Source of the DNA: Eustoma russellianum
Taxonomy: Eukaryota > Streptophyta > Magnoliopsida > Gentianales > Gentianaceae
NCBI GenBank assembly: GCA_036186865.1
Contig: AP025049.1
Location: 23,847,869 to 23,911,868 of the forward strand
Direction of reading: 5' to 3'
Length of the DNA: 64,000 bases
Positions 1 through 10,047 of the stretch are shown piece by piece. The notes below the pieces were generated by a model. It saw nothing but the letters and a program-made list of their open reading frames with translations. It was not told the DNA's origin and ran no database searches. The translations under genes and the position numbers were made by a program. The stretch's first letter is position 1. Each line of letters opens with the position of its first letter.

Positions 1-66
1 TGGTGCCATTGGAGCAGAGCTCTGAATGTCTGCGCCATGAACGGAGCCAGAGCTAGCGTTCTCCAT
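1..66 (-). CDS. Start of Copia gag (element E0), cut by the window edge
   Basis: Reading the minus strand from the ATG at 66, the first 22 codons begin MENASSGSVHGAD and run off the left edge. The gag of element E3 (start 43116) begins MENESSNSV after a similar leader, so this is the N-terminus of the capsid polyprotein of the same Copia family. It lies 155 bp downstream of the E0 LTR, as gag does in E3. No catalytic domain is visible in this fragment. Confidence 0.75.
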   Translation of the reverse strand, partial: MENASSGSVHGADIQSSAPMAP

Positions 67-205
67 CAGATTTCTGTTCAGTTGATCAAAACGTATAGAT
101 CAGAACAGAATCGGATTTAAGAAAGGAGTAGAAGTAGACTGCAAATCAGTATGAACACTGCCTTTGCGGGAAATAAAAAAAATGGTACATAAGTAATTGA
201 ATAAA

Positions 206-333
206 AATACGTCTTAAGATTTTTGGAGACAATCAATCCTGTACCATGACGCAGTCGTTCAATTTGTGCATATGAACAATACAAAAATAATCAAACCCGG
301 GGCGAGTCGAGAACTCTGTCCTTAAGACGTATT
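206..333 (-). other. Fold-back pair at the expected primer-binding site of E0
   Basis: The 13-mer CTTAAGACGTATT, read on the minus strand, lies 2 nt downstream of the LTR end (206-218). Its exact reverse complement lies inside the LTR at 321-333. The same arrangement occurs in E3. No TGG-starting match to a tRNA 3' end is present at the normal primer-binding position. Confidence 0.55.
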
Positions 334-984
334 GCTCCGATATATTGTGCCCAACCGGTGTGAGCAATCGTCTCCCAGGATACAACGGGTACCTGTTCAG
401 TTGAGCGGCACTGCTGAACTTGAACTACTTCGAACCTTCGAATGTCCTGACTTCTCCCGGACGTGATGCAAGCCTCGAATGCTATGAATGCAGAATGCTA
501 TGAAATGCTAGAGCAAGGTGTGTGAATAAATGCACCCTTAGCCCTCTTTATATAGGGGAGTCGGTTGGAGAACAAGGTACCGTGACCGTTGGATCAAAAC
601 CGAAGTTTGATTTAGGCCGTTAGATGAAAACCTCCTATCTAGATTAGGAAGGTTTAATCTCAGCCTTTGGATTGAAGATAGACTAGCAGGTTTAAACCTG
701 GAGCGTTAGATGGAAACTACATTCGGTTGGGGTGGTTAGGACAGTTTAAATCTCGGCCGTTAGATTAAAGCTGCCTTCCCTGCCACCGTTAGATCAAACC
801 AGATTGATCTTATCTTATATCGAAGGATACCGTTTAAATCAGATTTAAACAACCGTTCGACTTAAACCATAACCGAACGCCTTATCAAACTTAACCGCGT
901 TTCGTTTAAACGTAACCGTGCAACCGCGTTTTCCATCCACTTTGAGAATTAATTTCTCATTCACCCATTTCAATTTCTCCAACA

Positions 985-1786
985 TTCATCTTCCTCATCC
1001 TTATATCCACAATTTTTCTCAAAACATACACTGTAATAATATTTGGCGAGGCTGTGAGACCCACGGTCTCCTAAATTTATCCTTTTTATTCCCTGTTTTA
1101 TCCGCAGTCGTTTGGTACTTCTTTTATCACATTACAGTAACTTTCAAATCAGTTGTTTATTCCAATTAGTTGTCTCTGGAGAGTGCTTAATGCATACTTG
1201 ACCATACATTGAACACATACATATATGTTTCTATTCACATAGACATATTTACCTAAAAACATCGTCAGTTTACATGAGTGTCAAAAAATGCGCCGACATC
1301 TTTGTTAGTTTACATGGGTGTCCAGAAGTGCGCCAACACCAACCAGTCCAATTTACAAATCCACTTTATGTACATACTCTTATTACTGACGAGAGTCGAT
1401 TCAAATTTCTAAACTCGACGTAAAGTTCATCATTTAACCATTTGAATTTATACGGTTCATAAATCCTTTCCAATTGCAAACTACTCAGGCATGCAAACAA
1501 TTTGCATTCACGAACACATACCTACGTTACATATAGGTACCGTCTAGAAGTAACCGTCACATCATATAATGGTCAAACATATTTTATTAACCCGTTTCAA
1601 ATCAATACCACTAATAGAATTTACCTTTTTTAGGTCTTATATACCCATAACAGTATAGGACGACCTCTCAAACTCTCTTTTGATAAGAGGATCTTAGAGC
1701 TTCATATGCACAAGACCTCAAACTAGACGGCTGGCGAACTAGGACCGTCGACTGATCGAGCAAATGCATCGATTGTCGGTGGTCAT
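985..1786. other. Intergenic sequence with a two-copy 40-bp repeat
   Basis: No gene is recognised. A 40-bp unit starting GTcAGTTTACATG occurs twice in tandem at 1264-1303 and 1304-1343 with a few mismatches. The last 60 bases may belong to the small reading frame interrupted by the LARD insertion (see 8686-8849). Confidence 0.4.
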
Positions 1787-2955
1787 TGATGAGCCAAAAA
1801 ATACCCCCCGTTAGTCAATAACGGTCAACGATAAGCAAGAAGTATAAAAGTGATTAAGTACCGCAGGTCGGCCTGAAGACTGACCGAGTCATATGCGGAT
1901 GAATATTTCATCTCGGCCACAGAGGCCCCTCGCCATCTCGGACACATGGTCAGCACCCTACAGGAACCAACAATTCACCTCGGCCATAGCGGCCTCACCT
2001 CAGCCTAAGGGTCTCACTTCGGCTTAATGGCCTTACCTCGGCCAATGGATCTTGACCAGGCTTCAGAGCCTTGTCTTAACCGGAATAGCTTGGCCAGAGA
2101 ACCTCGGCCCAAGCATTTTAATACGAGGCCTCGGCATTTCTGCCCTTCAAAATGGCACCTCGGCCATAACTGCCTCATCTCAGCCTAAGGGTCTCACCTC
2201 GGCTTAATGGCCTTACCTCGGCCAAGGGATTTTGGCAAATAAGATAGCTTGGCCAGCGAACCTCGGCCCAAGCATTTTAATACGAGGCCTCGGCATTTCT
2301 GCCCTTCAAAATGGCACCTCGGCCAAAACAGCTTGGCACCTCAGACATTTAGAAGATGTCGGCTATACATTCAGCTCGGCCAAAAGAAACCAGCACTCGG
2401 TTCCTAAGCCCTCAACAGTTCATCACGGCCACGGGTCTCTGACTATTGACCTCGGCCAGATTACAACAGTCACGGTGCTGTATGCTACGTGGCCTACATG
2501 CAATCTTGACTCTCTCCAGATGTCGATCATACGAAGGGAAGTTGCCAGCACAGCAATCCCTAGCAGCTACGCGGCTGCCATGCAAGATGGCCAGACGTCC
2601 TCGTCTCATCCCTTTGGGACACTCAGCTCCCAGCTACGCCAACTATAAAAGAGCTTCCTCAACAATAAGGAGCTCCAAGTCTGGGATAAGACACCCACTG
2701 GTTTCACCTCAGCTCGGCAAATACACTCTAGCCGACCTCAAACAGGTTCCACACAACCTTCTTCTCAGTTTAAGCTATACGCTAAAATGCCCACAACTGA
2801 CTTAAGCGTCGGAGGGTTTTGCCGAGGCAGCGCCCTGGGACCCCTAACATTTTCTTTCCTTTCTCAGGCTTCCCAAAAGGAATGTTAACGGAGGAGCGAC
2901 GACTTAAACCCTGGATATTTTGACTTTCACATCGGTGATAAATCCGACATCATCA
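1787..2955 (+). repeat. Left LTR of the LARD element
   Basis: It is 1169 bp and nearly identical to 7517-8685. A TATA-like ACTATAAAAGAG lies near 2640-2651, giving a likely transcription start about 300 bp before the LTR end. The U3 part is packed with the word CCTCGGCC. It also contains an internal duplication of about 170 bp: the block around 1996-2160 (from CAGCCTAAGGGTCTCAC to AATGGCACCTCGGCC) recurs at about 2177-2336. Confidence 0.9.
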
Positions 2956-2958
2956 AAT

Positions 2959-2978
2959 TGGCGCTAGAGGAAGGGGCC
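2959..2978 (+). other. Primer-binding site of the LARD element
   Basis: TGGCGCTAGAGGAAGGGG lies 3 nt after the left LTR. It starts with TGG, as expected for pairing with a tRNA 3' CCA end, and resembles the TGGCGC-type sites of plant Gypsy elements. The tRNA species is not assigned. Confidence 0.65.
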
Positions 2979-3075
2979 CGAACCTCCGGGTCCCTTTACA
3001 TACGAAATATCAATTCAAAGCACCTCCAGTGACAACCCAGAGTCATCACAGTCCTAGGAAGCTATCGAGAGAAAG

Positions 3076-3810
3076 ATGAGCAAAAAAGACAATCAAAAGT
3101 CTTCTCTGCAACCAACTGCTCAGTACTCCAAGGAGCTAGAAGAGTTCTCAACTCCTATTATCCTCACATGTGAAGAACATATGCGAGCTATACGCTATGT
3201 GGCTCAAAACCCAGCAGCATTCCAAGCTGTAATGGAAATGAGAGGAAAAGCCTTAGCAGAAGGTACCAGTGGCCCCTCTCCCAATAGTTCCAGTGTACAG
3301 GAGTTGGAGTATTCTCCATCTCGGCCGGGATATCATTCTGAATGTCAAACCGAGGTGGTGGCTGAAGCAGGATATTCAGCACAAAGGTCTGGTTACCAGG
3401 GCATACAGGGCACCCTAACCTCATCTCTGCCATACAAGCCTAAAGGACATATCCAGGCCTCATGGCGAGAAAGAGCATCTGTCAAAGTTCAGTTAGGGGG
3501 CCAGGGTAAAGAAAGAAGTTCTCTGTTAGCTTCAAAGGCTCATATCCTTTCCTACATGAGAAAGAAAGGGCTGGCCAGAGAACCTCAACCCCTTGCTGGG
3601 CCACTCCACAAGAGGAATTCACAACTCTACTGCCTCTATCACCATGATATTGGGCATGATACAGAAGATTGCAGGCAACTTGGCCAAGAAATTGTGCGCC
3701 TGATTGAACTGGGCCATCTGCAGCAATTTTATGATCTGAGATCGAACTTGCGGAGCAGATCTGGCTTAGACAATCCTCGAGATGGATGCCAATCTAAGCA
3801 ACATCACTAA
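3076..3810 (+). CDS. Short gag-like protein of the LARD element (244 aa)
   Basis: This would be the structural gag of the particle. The N-terminal third contains TCEEHMRAIRYVAQNP and a serine-rich linker. Near residues 187-205 is a CLYHHDIGHDTEDC segment of the C-x2-H-x4-GH-x4-C kind typical of Tat-lineage gag, followed by a helical stretch that begins RQLGQEIVRLIELGHLQQFY. The central capsid domain normally found between these parts appears to be missing, so the protein is much shorter than usual. It starts 120 bp after the left LTR. No pol follows. It may be a non-functional remnant, or it may let the RNA be packaged in trans. Confidence 0.7.
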   Translation: MSKKDNQKSSLQPTAQYSKELEEFSTPIILTCEEHMRAIRYVAQNPAAFQAVMEMRGKALAEGTSGPSPNSSSVQELEYSPSRPGYHSECQTEVVAEAGYSAQRSGYQGIQGTLTSSLPYKPKGHIQASWRERASVKVQLGGQGKERSSLLASKAHILSYMRKKGLAREPQPLAGPLHKRNSQLYCLYHHDIGHDTEDCRQLGQEIVRLIELGHLQQFYDLRSNLRSRSGLDNPRDGCQSKQHH

Positions 3811-4030
3811 GTCAAGGGACTGCAAGCAAAGCTGCTATGACAGTAAGCCGAGCTCTAAGTGGGGATCATTTTTCTTGTACAGTTAAAAACCCCCCAGTAT
3901 GGACTTGTAATGAGTCTGTACGGCATTCGATAAAGTCAAGCCACCATTCGGTGCATGAGACTTCTCGGCAATAAAAGTTTGTGCTTATCCAACTCATAAT
4001 GTTGTGGACAACTTTGCGGAATGGAGTTCC

Positions 4031-4290
4031 TACAAAAAGACCTCGGCACGTCTGAGGCAAATGCCCGCTCTAGGGTACAAAAAGACCTCGGCAAGAACGA
4101 GGCAAATGCCCGCTAAAGGGTACAAAAAGACCTCGCCACGTACGAGGCAAATGCCCGCTAAAGGGTGCAAAAAGACCTCGCCACATACGAGGCAAATGCC
4201 CGCTAAAGGGTACAAAAAGACCTCGCCATGTACGAGGCAAATGCCCGTTAAAGGGTACCTCAAGACCTCGGCCAGCCGAGGCACCAACCC
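4031..4290 (+). repeat. 45-bp minisatellite, five full units plus a partial one
   Basis: Units start at 4031, 4076, 4121, 4166 and 4211, with a diverged partial copy from 4256. Each has the core ACCTCGcCACgTACGAGGCA, whose CCTCG/CGAGG ends can pair into a small hairpin. The unit length is a multiple of three, so open frames run through it on both strands, but none looks like a real protein. It lies between the gag-like ORF and the 3' end of the antisense gene. Confidence 0.9.
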
Positions 4291-4734
4291 GCTGAAGAAG
4301 AAGCTCGTACGACCTTGGCAAATCTGGAAAAGGTCGGGGGCAGATACCTCTATATCTCACCTCGGCTAGCATACCTCGGATATGCTCAGAGAATTATCCC
4401 TTTAAATGGGATCTCGGCCAAGGCAACGCAAGATTCTCTTATTCAGCTCAGCGTGACAAGGTAACTTTTATTTTGTCAATCTTTTATTAAAACTGAGTAG
4501 GTTTAATAAGACCGACACTCAATCTCGGCAATAAGAAACCTGAAAAGCTCAGAGATAGGCTAGTCTGCGGACTTGCTCAAGACTAACGAGGCCGACATAA
4601 GAACTCGGCAACACAAAGTGTGAAGGAAAAAACACTGAAAAATGCAAAAAACTCGGAAATAAACGAGAACTGCAAATTAAGAAGGCTGAAACTTTCATTG
4701 ATAACTGAGTACATGCTTCAATCTAAGAACAAGC

Positions 4735-6984
4735 CTATATCTGCTCTTCATCTTCCCGCAAGTCGGCTCCTTCAGTGAACTTCTGGAACTGAGCTTCGAA
4801 CTCGGCTTCAGTATGGGAGTTATAGAGCTCAACTAGCCGAGGATCTTCCTTATTCAACTGGGGGCAGACCTCGGCACAGATATCAATGGCCTTTGTCTGG
4901 CCCATCTGCAGAACTGGGCCTTGTAGCAGCACCATGTTCTCTTCGAAGAGCTCGGATTTCTTGAACTCAGCCACTGCATCAGCTTTGGTTGCCGCTAGTT
5001 GAAGTGCAAAATTCGATGCCTGCTGCTCCAGTTTCTCTTGCAGAGATGTAATCACGGCATCCTTCTGCCCCGACTCTGCCATTACCTGGTTGTAACACGC
5101 CTCCAGGTCGGCATTCCTTTTCTCCAGCCCGGCTACCAAGGAGTTAGCTGTAGCCCATTTGACTTTGGCTTCTTCCTTTTGTCCTTGAAGCTTGTTGTTT
5201 TCTGCCTTCAAGGACGTGATGTCTTGGGAAGCCGCTTCAGATTCTTGGATTTTGGCGGCCAGTTGACTTTGCAGCTCTTCACTTCGGTTGATGAGCTCAC
5301 ACAGTTGTACCTTCAGCTGGTTTACCAAAACGTTAGTAAAACCTCAATGGGTATAACAAGACAGAGTTAGCTCATACCATGGCAGAGTTGATATGAACAG
5401 AGTTGACCAAGTTGCTCCAGGATGCGTTTGAAACACGCTGTTTGTCCAGAGGCAATATTAAGCTGTTCAACTTCTTGGCCACAGCTGGAGCTAACACGGT
5501 GTCGGCCTCGTCAAACTTGCCCATTGTTAGAGTTTGTTCCTGGGCTGGTGGCATCTCGGCCTCAGGAATGGGGGCGTCTTCCCTTTGCCTCTTCCCCAGT
5601 ACTGAGCCTACATTTTGCTGGGTCTGTCCGAGATCAGCTGGAGTTGGATCTTTTGGGGAAATCTCGGCCCTTGCCTCTGGAGTAATGATCCGAGTAAGAT
5701 AAATCACCCAAGGGAACAATTCAACAGGTTATAAAATGAAAAATACCTGGAGTAGTCGACTCAGAAGCAATTGTAATTGCTTGGTTCACCTCAGCTTCGG
5801 CAATGCCTTCAGCTGGGGGCAGACTTTGAGCGGCCTCGGCCCTTGCCTTGGCAGCTTGAGATTTCTTACGGGATGCAGCCTTAGCAATCTTGGCTGCAAA
5901 CTCTTTGCCTCCAGGAGCCATGGAACCTGCGTAGAGTAGACAAGGTTAGCTGGAGGCAGACAAAGAATAAAAAAGAGCACAAGAACTAAAGCATACCCCG
6001 GACTATTGCCAAATTCTCTGGAGAAAGGGGCTTATAATGGGGACCTGAAGCTAAGGAGCTCAGGTCGGCTGCTTTCAGTACTGGGTTATTCACCCTGTGC
6101 CAGTCAATGACTGTAGGCAGGGAATACAACTTGGCCGCCTCATCACAGTACTCTGGGCTCGGCTTCATGTTGTCGGCTTTACTCGACTTCTATATGTCCA
6201 GCCTAGGCAGCCCTAACTTCTTGATGTAAAAGAATCTACCCTTCTAGTTCTTCTTAAAAGTAGGTATATGAACAACAAAGTTGAAATCCTCAGGGGTTAC
6301 TCTTTTGGTAAAGTGATACCAACTCTCAGAGGTTCTACAAGAAAACAAACTCCTAAAAATCCTCTGATCGAAGGGGATCTCGGATGCTCTAAGGAAGAGA
6401 AAAAAAGATAGAATAATCTTCAAACTATTAGGCTTGATTTGAGGAAGCCTAAGATTATATGAGTGAAGAATTCGAAATAAAGAGACTGGGGCAGGAAGAC
6501 GAAACCCAGAATGAAAGTACTCTTCATAGATAGCCTCATATCCCGCAGGAGGGTCAGAGGCTGTTTGATTGGGCAAAGGAAGGAGGGGGTCAAATTGTTC
6601 AACGTCAATATCGTACATACCGCATATCAAAGAAACGTCCACCTCGGACAGAGTACAGAATGACTCTTGGACCTCGGCTGAAGGAGACCCCCTATAAACT
6701 ACTCCCACTGGCAGACTTGAAACCCTAGACTTAGGAGGGTCTGTGGCAGCTCCCGGAGCAGGGATGGTTTCTGCCTGCTCCGGTGAAACCTCAATTACGG
6801 TCACAATTCTACTCACCGGAGCACGGCCGCTAGGGCCAGCGACATCACCAGCGCCACCTGATGGCCGAGCTGGTAGACGGTTCTCAAAAACAACCGTCCG
6901 TTCCGACGAGGAACTGAGGGTTCCTTCATTATCAATGTAGGAGGCTCCCTCAGAGCGGTTTTGCGAATCAGAAGTGGAAGACAT
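4735..6984 (-). pseudogene. Spliced antisense gene of the LARD element, Transposase_28-like
   Basis: Four exons form one frame: 6984-5997, 5926-5747, 5676-5378 and 5316-4735, with GT-AG introns of 70, 70 and 61 nt. The product would be 682 aa. Exon 1 holds a region beginning YEEYFHSGFRLPAPVSLFRI and continuing LPQIKPNSLKIILSFF, like the 'putative gypsy type transposon' domain (PF04195). Exons 2-3 are Ala/Lys- and Pro-rich. Exon 4 is a long coiled coil (SEELQSQLAAKIQESEAASQ and onward). Two in-frame TAG codons at 6246-6244 and 6192-6190 break exon 1. Its function is unknown, and similar antisense ORFs are known in Tat elements. Phase continuity at all three junctions makes the model strong. 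Confidence 0.72.
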
Positions 6985-7143
6985 GGAAGCTAGGAGAAAA
7001 AACTTACAGGCGACTCACCGGAAGAGAAGAAAGAAGACCGCCGGAGTACGGAGGATTGACGCCGGAAAAGCTAACACTGAGGAAGAGCTGGAGTCGGGAA
7101 TGAAAACAAGCCGAAGGTAAAGAGTGAAAATGAGGGGGAAAGG

Positions 7144-7155
7144 CCTATTTATAGG
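7144..7155 (-). promoter_or_regulatory. TATA box for the antisense LARD gene
   Basis: On the minus strand this reads CCTATAAATAGG, about 160 bp upstream of the ATG at 6984, with a pyrimidine-rich leader between. It is inside the element body, not in the LTR, so the antisense gene appears to have its own promoter. Confidence 0.55.
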
Positions 7156-7503
7156 CAAGGATCTCGGCCATTCTAAAGGTCACCTCGGGAGAACCGACCT
7201 CGATTCCCACGCCACATTTAAAGCTGGCTGACATCGAATCCTGAACCGCCGTACCAAAAAGCTGTACCGTCGTCACCTCGGTCTGTGCAGGCAGTAATTA
7301 TGCAGGACGAACCAGTCCGAGATGGACACGTGCCAGGAAAGATCTGTCTGGACAGTTCAGTCCACTCATTACAGCCAGAAATTGACGTTTCATACTCTGC
7401 ACTCAATAGAGGTATAATGGCTGGTACAAAAGATGACACTTCAGCAAGGGACGGTAATTTCAACAGATTAGCCAGCCCTCACAGGTCAGCTCGGCCAAAC
7501 TAA

Positions 7504-7516
7504 TCTGGGGGGTAAA
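7504..7516 (+). other. Polypurine tract of the LARD element
   Basis: TCTGGGGGGTAAA lies directly before the right LTR (TGATGAGCC at 7517). This is the expected plus-strand primer position. Confidence 0.7.
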
Positions 7517-8685
7517 TGATGAGCCAAAAAATACCCCCCGTTAGTCAATAACGGTCAACGATAAGCAAGAAGTATAAAAGTGATTAAGTACCACAGGTCG
7601 GCCTGAAGACTGACCGAGTCATATGCGGACGAATATTTCATCTCGGCCACAGAGGCCCCTCGCCATCTCGGACACATGGTCAGCACCCTACAGGAACCAA
7701 CAATTCACCTCGGCCATAGCGGCCTCACCTCAGCCTAAGGGTCTCACTTCGGCTTAATGGCCTTACCTCGACCAATGGATCTTGACCCGGCTTCAGAGCC
7801 TTGTCTTAACCGGAATAACTTGGCCAGAGAACCTCGGCCCAAGCATTTTAATACGAGGCCTCGGCATTTCTGCCCTTCAAAATGGCACCTCGGCCATAGC
7901 TCCCTCATCTCAGCCTAAGGGTCTCACCTCGGCTTAATGGCCTTACCTCGGCCAAGGGATTTTGGCAAATAAGATAGCTTGGCCAGCGAACCTCGGCCCA
8001 AGCATTTTAATATGAGGCCTCGGCATTTCTGCCCTTCAAAATGGCACCTCGGCCAAAACAGCTTGGCACCTCAGACATTTAGAAGATGTCGGCTATACAT
8101 TCAGCTCAGCCAAAAGAAACCAGCACTCGGTTCCTAAGCCCTCAACAGTTCATCACGGCCACGGGTCTCTGACTATTGACCTCGGCCAGATTACAACAGT
8201 CACGGTGCTGTATGCTACGTGGCCTACATGCAATCTTGACTCTCTCCAGATGTCGATCATACGAAGGGAAGTTGCCAGCACAGCAATCCCTAGCAGCTAC
8301 GCGGCTGCCATGCAAGCTGGCCAGACGTCCTCGTCTCATCCCTTTGGGACACTCAGCTCCCAGCTTCGCCAACTATAAAAGAGCTTCCTCAACAGTAAGG
8401 AGCTCCAAGTCTGGGATAAGACACCCACTGGTTTCACCTCAGCTCGGCAAATACACTCTAGCCGACCTCAAACAGGTTCCACACAACCTTCTTCTCAGTT
8501 TAAGCTATACGCTAAAATGCCCACAACTGACTTAAGCGTCGGAGGATTTTCCCGGGGCAGTGCCCTGGGACCCCTAACGTTTTCTTTCCTTTCTCAGGCT
8601 TCCCAAAAGGACTGTTGACGGAGGAGCCACGACTTAAACCCCGGATATTTCGACTTTCACATTGGTGATAAATTCGACATCATCA
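7517..8685 (+). repeat. Right LTR of the LARD element
   Basis: It is 1169 bp, the same length as the left LTR, with only scattered substitutions. It carries the same TATA-like site near 8370-8381, from which read-through could enter the MADS-box gene 1.4 kb downstream. It is followed by the TSD copy GTCAT. Confidence 0.9.
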
Positions 8686-8849
8686 GTCATGGTTGGTCGA
8701 CGTTTGACGAAGACTTCTATATCCCGTTTCAGACCCATTCCATTGTACTCGCTTTCAAACTTATACTCATATGGATCAATAGATTTCGCAATCAATACAT
8801 TATACATCACAACAAACAGAACTAAACTTGTAATCGTACCATTGACCAA
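8686..8849 (-). other. Possible small host reading frame cut by the LARD insertion
   Basis: On the minus strand from 8849 a frame begins MVNGTITSLVLFVVMYNVL, suggesting a hydrophobic N-terminus, then runs through a charged stretch to the insertion site. Across the single TSD it would continue into 1786-1730 and stop after about 14 more codons. I do not recognise the family. It could equally be chance coding or one exon of a larger gene. Confidence 0.2.
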
Positions 8850-10047
8850 TAAAAGGTAGAACTCCCTTACCTTACCTTAACTCAAGAGAGACCTGGAATT
8901 CTCTGCAATTCTTTTTTCCAAATCAATCATCGATTACAAATTCACCATAAACTTTCATTAATTCATCAATTCTCTAATCAAAACTCTAATTTAGTCAAAA
9001 ATCTCCAAATTCAGCCGTAAAAATGTCTAATAGGAAAGAAAGAAGTTTTGTGTCCTACTCATCACTCACTCACAAAAACTCCTTTCAATGCTGATTATAG
9101 TAGTCGTTTTGGCTTCTTAATCTAACGTTCCAGTCTACCCCCTGAGGTGCCTTCTAGAAGCTCTCTGCGTCTTTGCATAAGCTGCGTACAAAATATCTAG
9201 GTTGGGGAGAATTAAACTCAAGACTCCGGTTTTATGTATATCTTGTTATTTAACTATTTCTATATTTTCCCTTTTGTACTCGTTTTTACAGTTAAAAGTC
9301 TTGTGTCAACACACACATATACGTACTTGTGTGTGTCTCTACGCATATATATAATATAATATTATATTATGTGTATATATATATATTTCTATATATATAC
9401 ATATATGTATTTGATTAGCTAGATAGTTAATATGTTGAAGTTGCTCAGAATTGAAACTTGAACTCTTAATTGAAGGATTCTATAACGAGATGCATAATTA
9501 TAATTTAATTATTAATCGAAGAAAGATTTTATGTGCGTTAATAAAAGGAAATTGACGAGTATCGTAATAAGATGCCTAATCTTATTTCTGAAGCGAATCC
9601 CAAGGGTTCAAGGTTTGGAGGCCTCTTTTGTGTGTTGACATCTTCCGGAACCTAAATTTTTTCTATTTTAACTATGTTTTTAATTAAGTTTTCTAAATTA
9701 ATCTTTAACTGATTTCCTTACAGCTAATAGTAGGCACCAGGATATATTCCATAACTGGATAAATATCGGGAGAAGTTTTAAGAATTTTCCTATTATTATG
9801 ATAATTTAAACCAATACTTGGACCAACATATATCTCTGTCAGGTCATTGGGATCTGTATATTCCTTAATCTTTTCCGAAATTTTCTCTAAATGTAGAAAG
9901 TTTTCCTCCTCCGATTAGATCACTAGACCACTTATAAGTATACTAGGAGTTCTATTATTACTATTATTATTATTATATTTTTCTTTTTGCATTCTGCCTA
10001 CTAGGGTTTTTGCAGGTGGAAATTGGAACTAGGGGGAAAATCATAGG
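8850..10047 (+). other. Upstream region of the MADS-box gene with AT repeat
   Basis: No gene is recognised. An AT-rich microsatellite-like run lies at about 9344-9412. A perfect CArG box was not seen. TTATAAGTATA near 9932-9942 is a possible TATA element about 110 bp before the ATG. The leader just before the ATG contains an AG-rich stretch (ACTAGGGGGAAAATCATAGG). Confidence 0.35.

Larger units (their letters stand above)
1..984 (-). mobile_element. Copia LTR retrotransposon E0, 5' LTR and leader
   Basis: The LTR occupies 221-984 (764 bp) on the minus strand, from TGTTGGAG at 984 to the fold-back site at 206-218. It aligns along its whole length with the E3 LTRs (42207-42968 and 47701-48462), with scattered substitutions. 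The terminal CA of E3 reads AA here. The body lies outside the window to the left, so intactness and the second TSD cannot be judged. The bases flanking the start are TTCAT (985-989). Confidence 0.85.
1787..8685 (+). mobile_element. Tat-type Gypsy/LARD LTR retrotransposon, complete with TSD
   Basis: The element is 6899 bp and is bounded by two 1169-bp LTRs (TGATGAGCC...CATCA) and a perfect 5-bp target duplication GTCAT (1782-1786 and 8686-8690). A primer-binding site follows the left LTR and a purine tract precedes the right one. Inside are a short gag-like ORF on the plus strand, a 45-bp minisatellite and a spliced antisense gene. No protease, reverse transcriptase, RNase H or integrase is visible, so it is non-autonomous and must use enzymes from a relative. 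Antisense extra ORFs are described for Tat-lineage elements, which supports this placement. LTR differences are few, so the insertion is fairly recent. Confidence 0.88.

Noticed and set aside
2232..2805. ORFs of 119-138 codons in the LARD LTRs (also 8142-8535)
   Set aside because: They lie in U3/R of both LTRs, overlap each other on both strands and the TATA site, and resemble no protein.
4004..4372. Repetitive proteins such as YKKTSARTRQMPAKG units on both strands
   Set aside because: They are a by-product of the 45-bp minisatellite with no start context or family.
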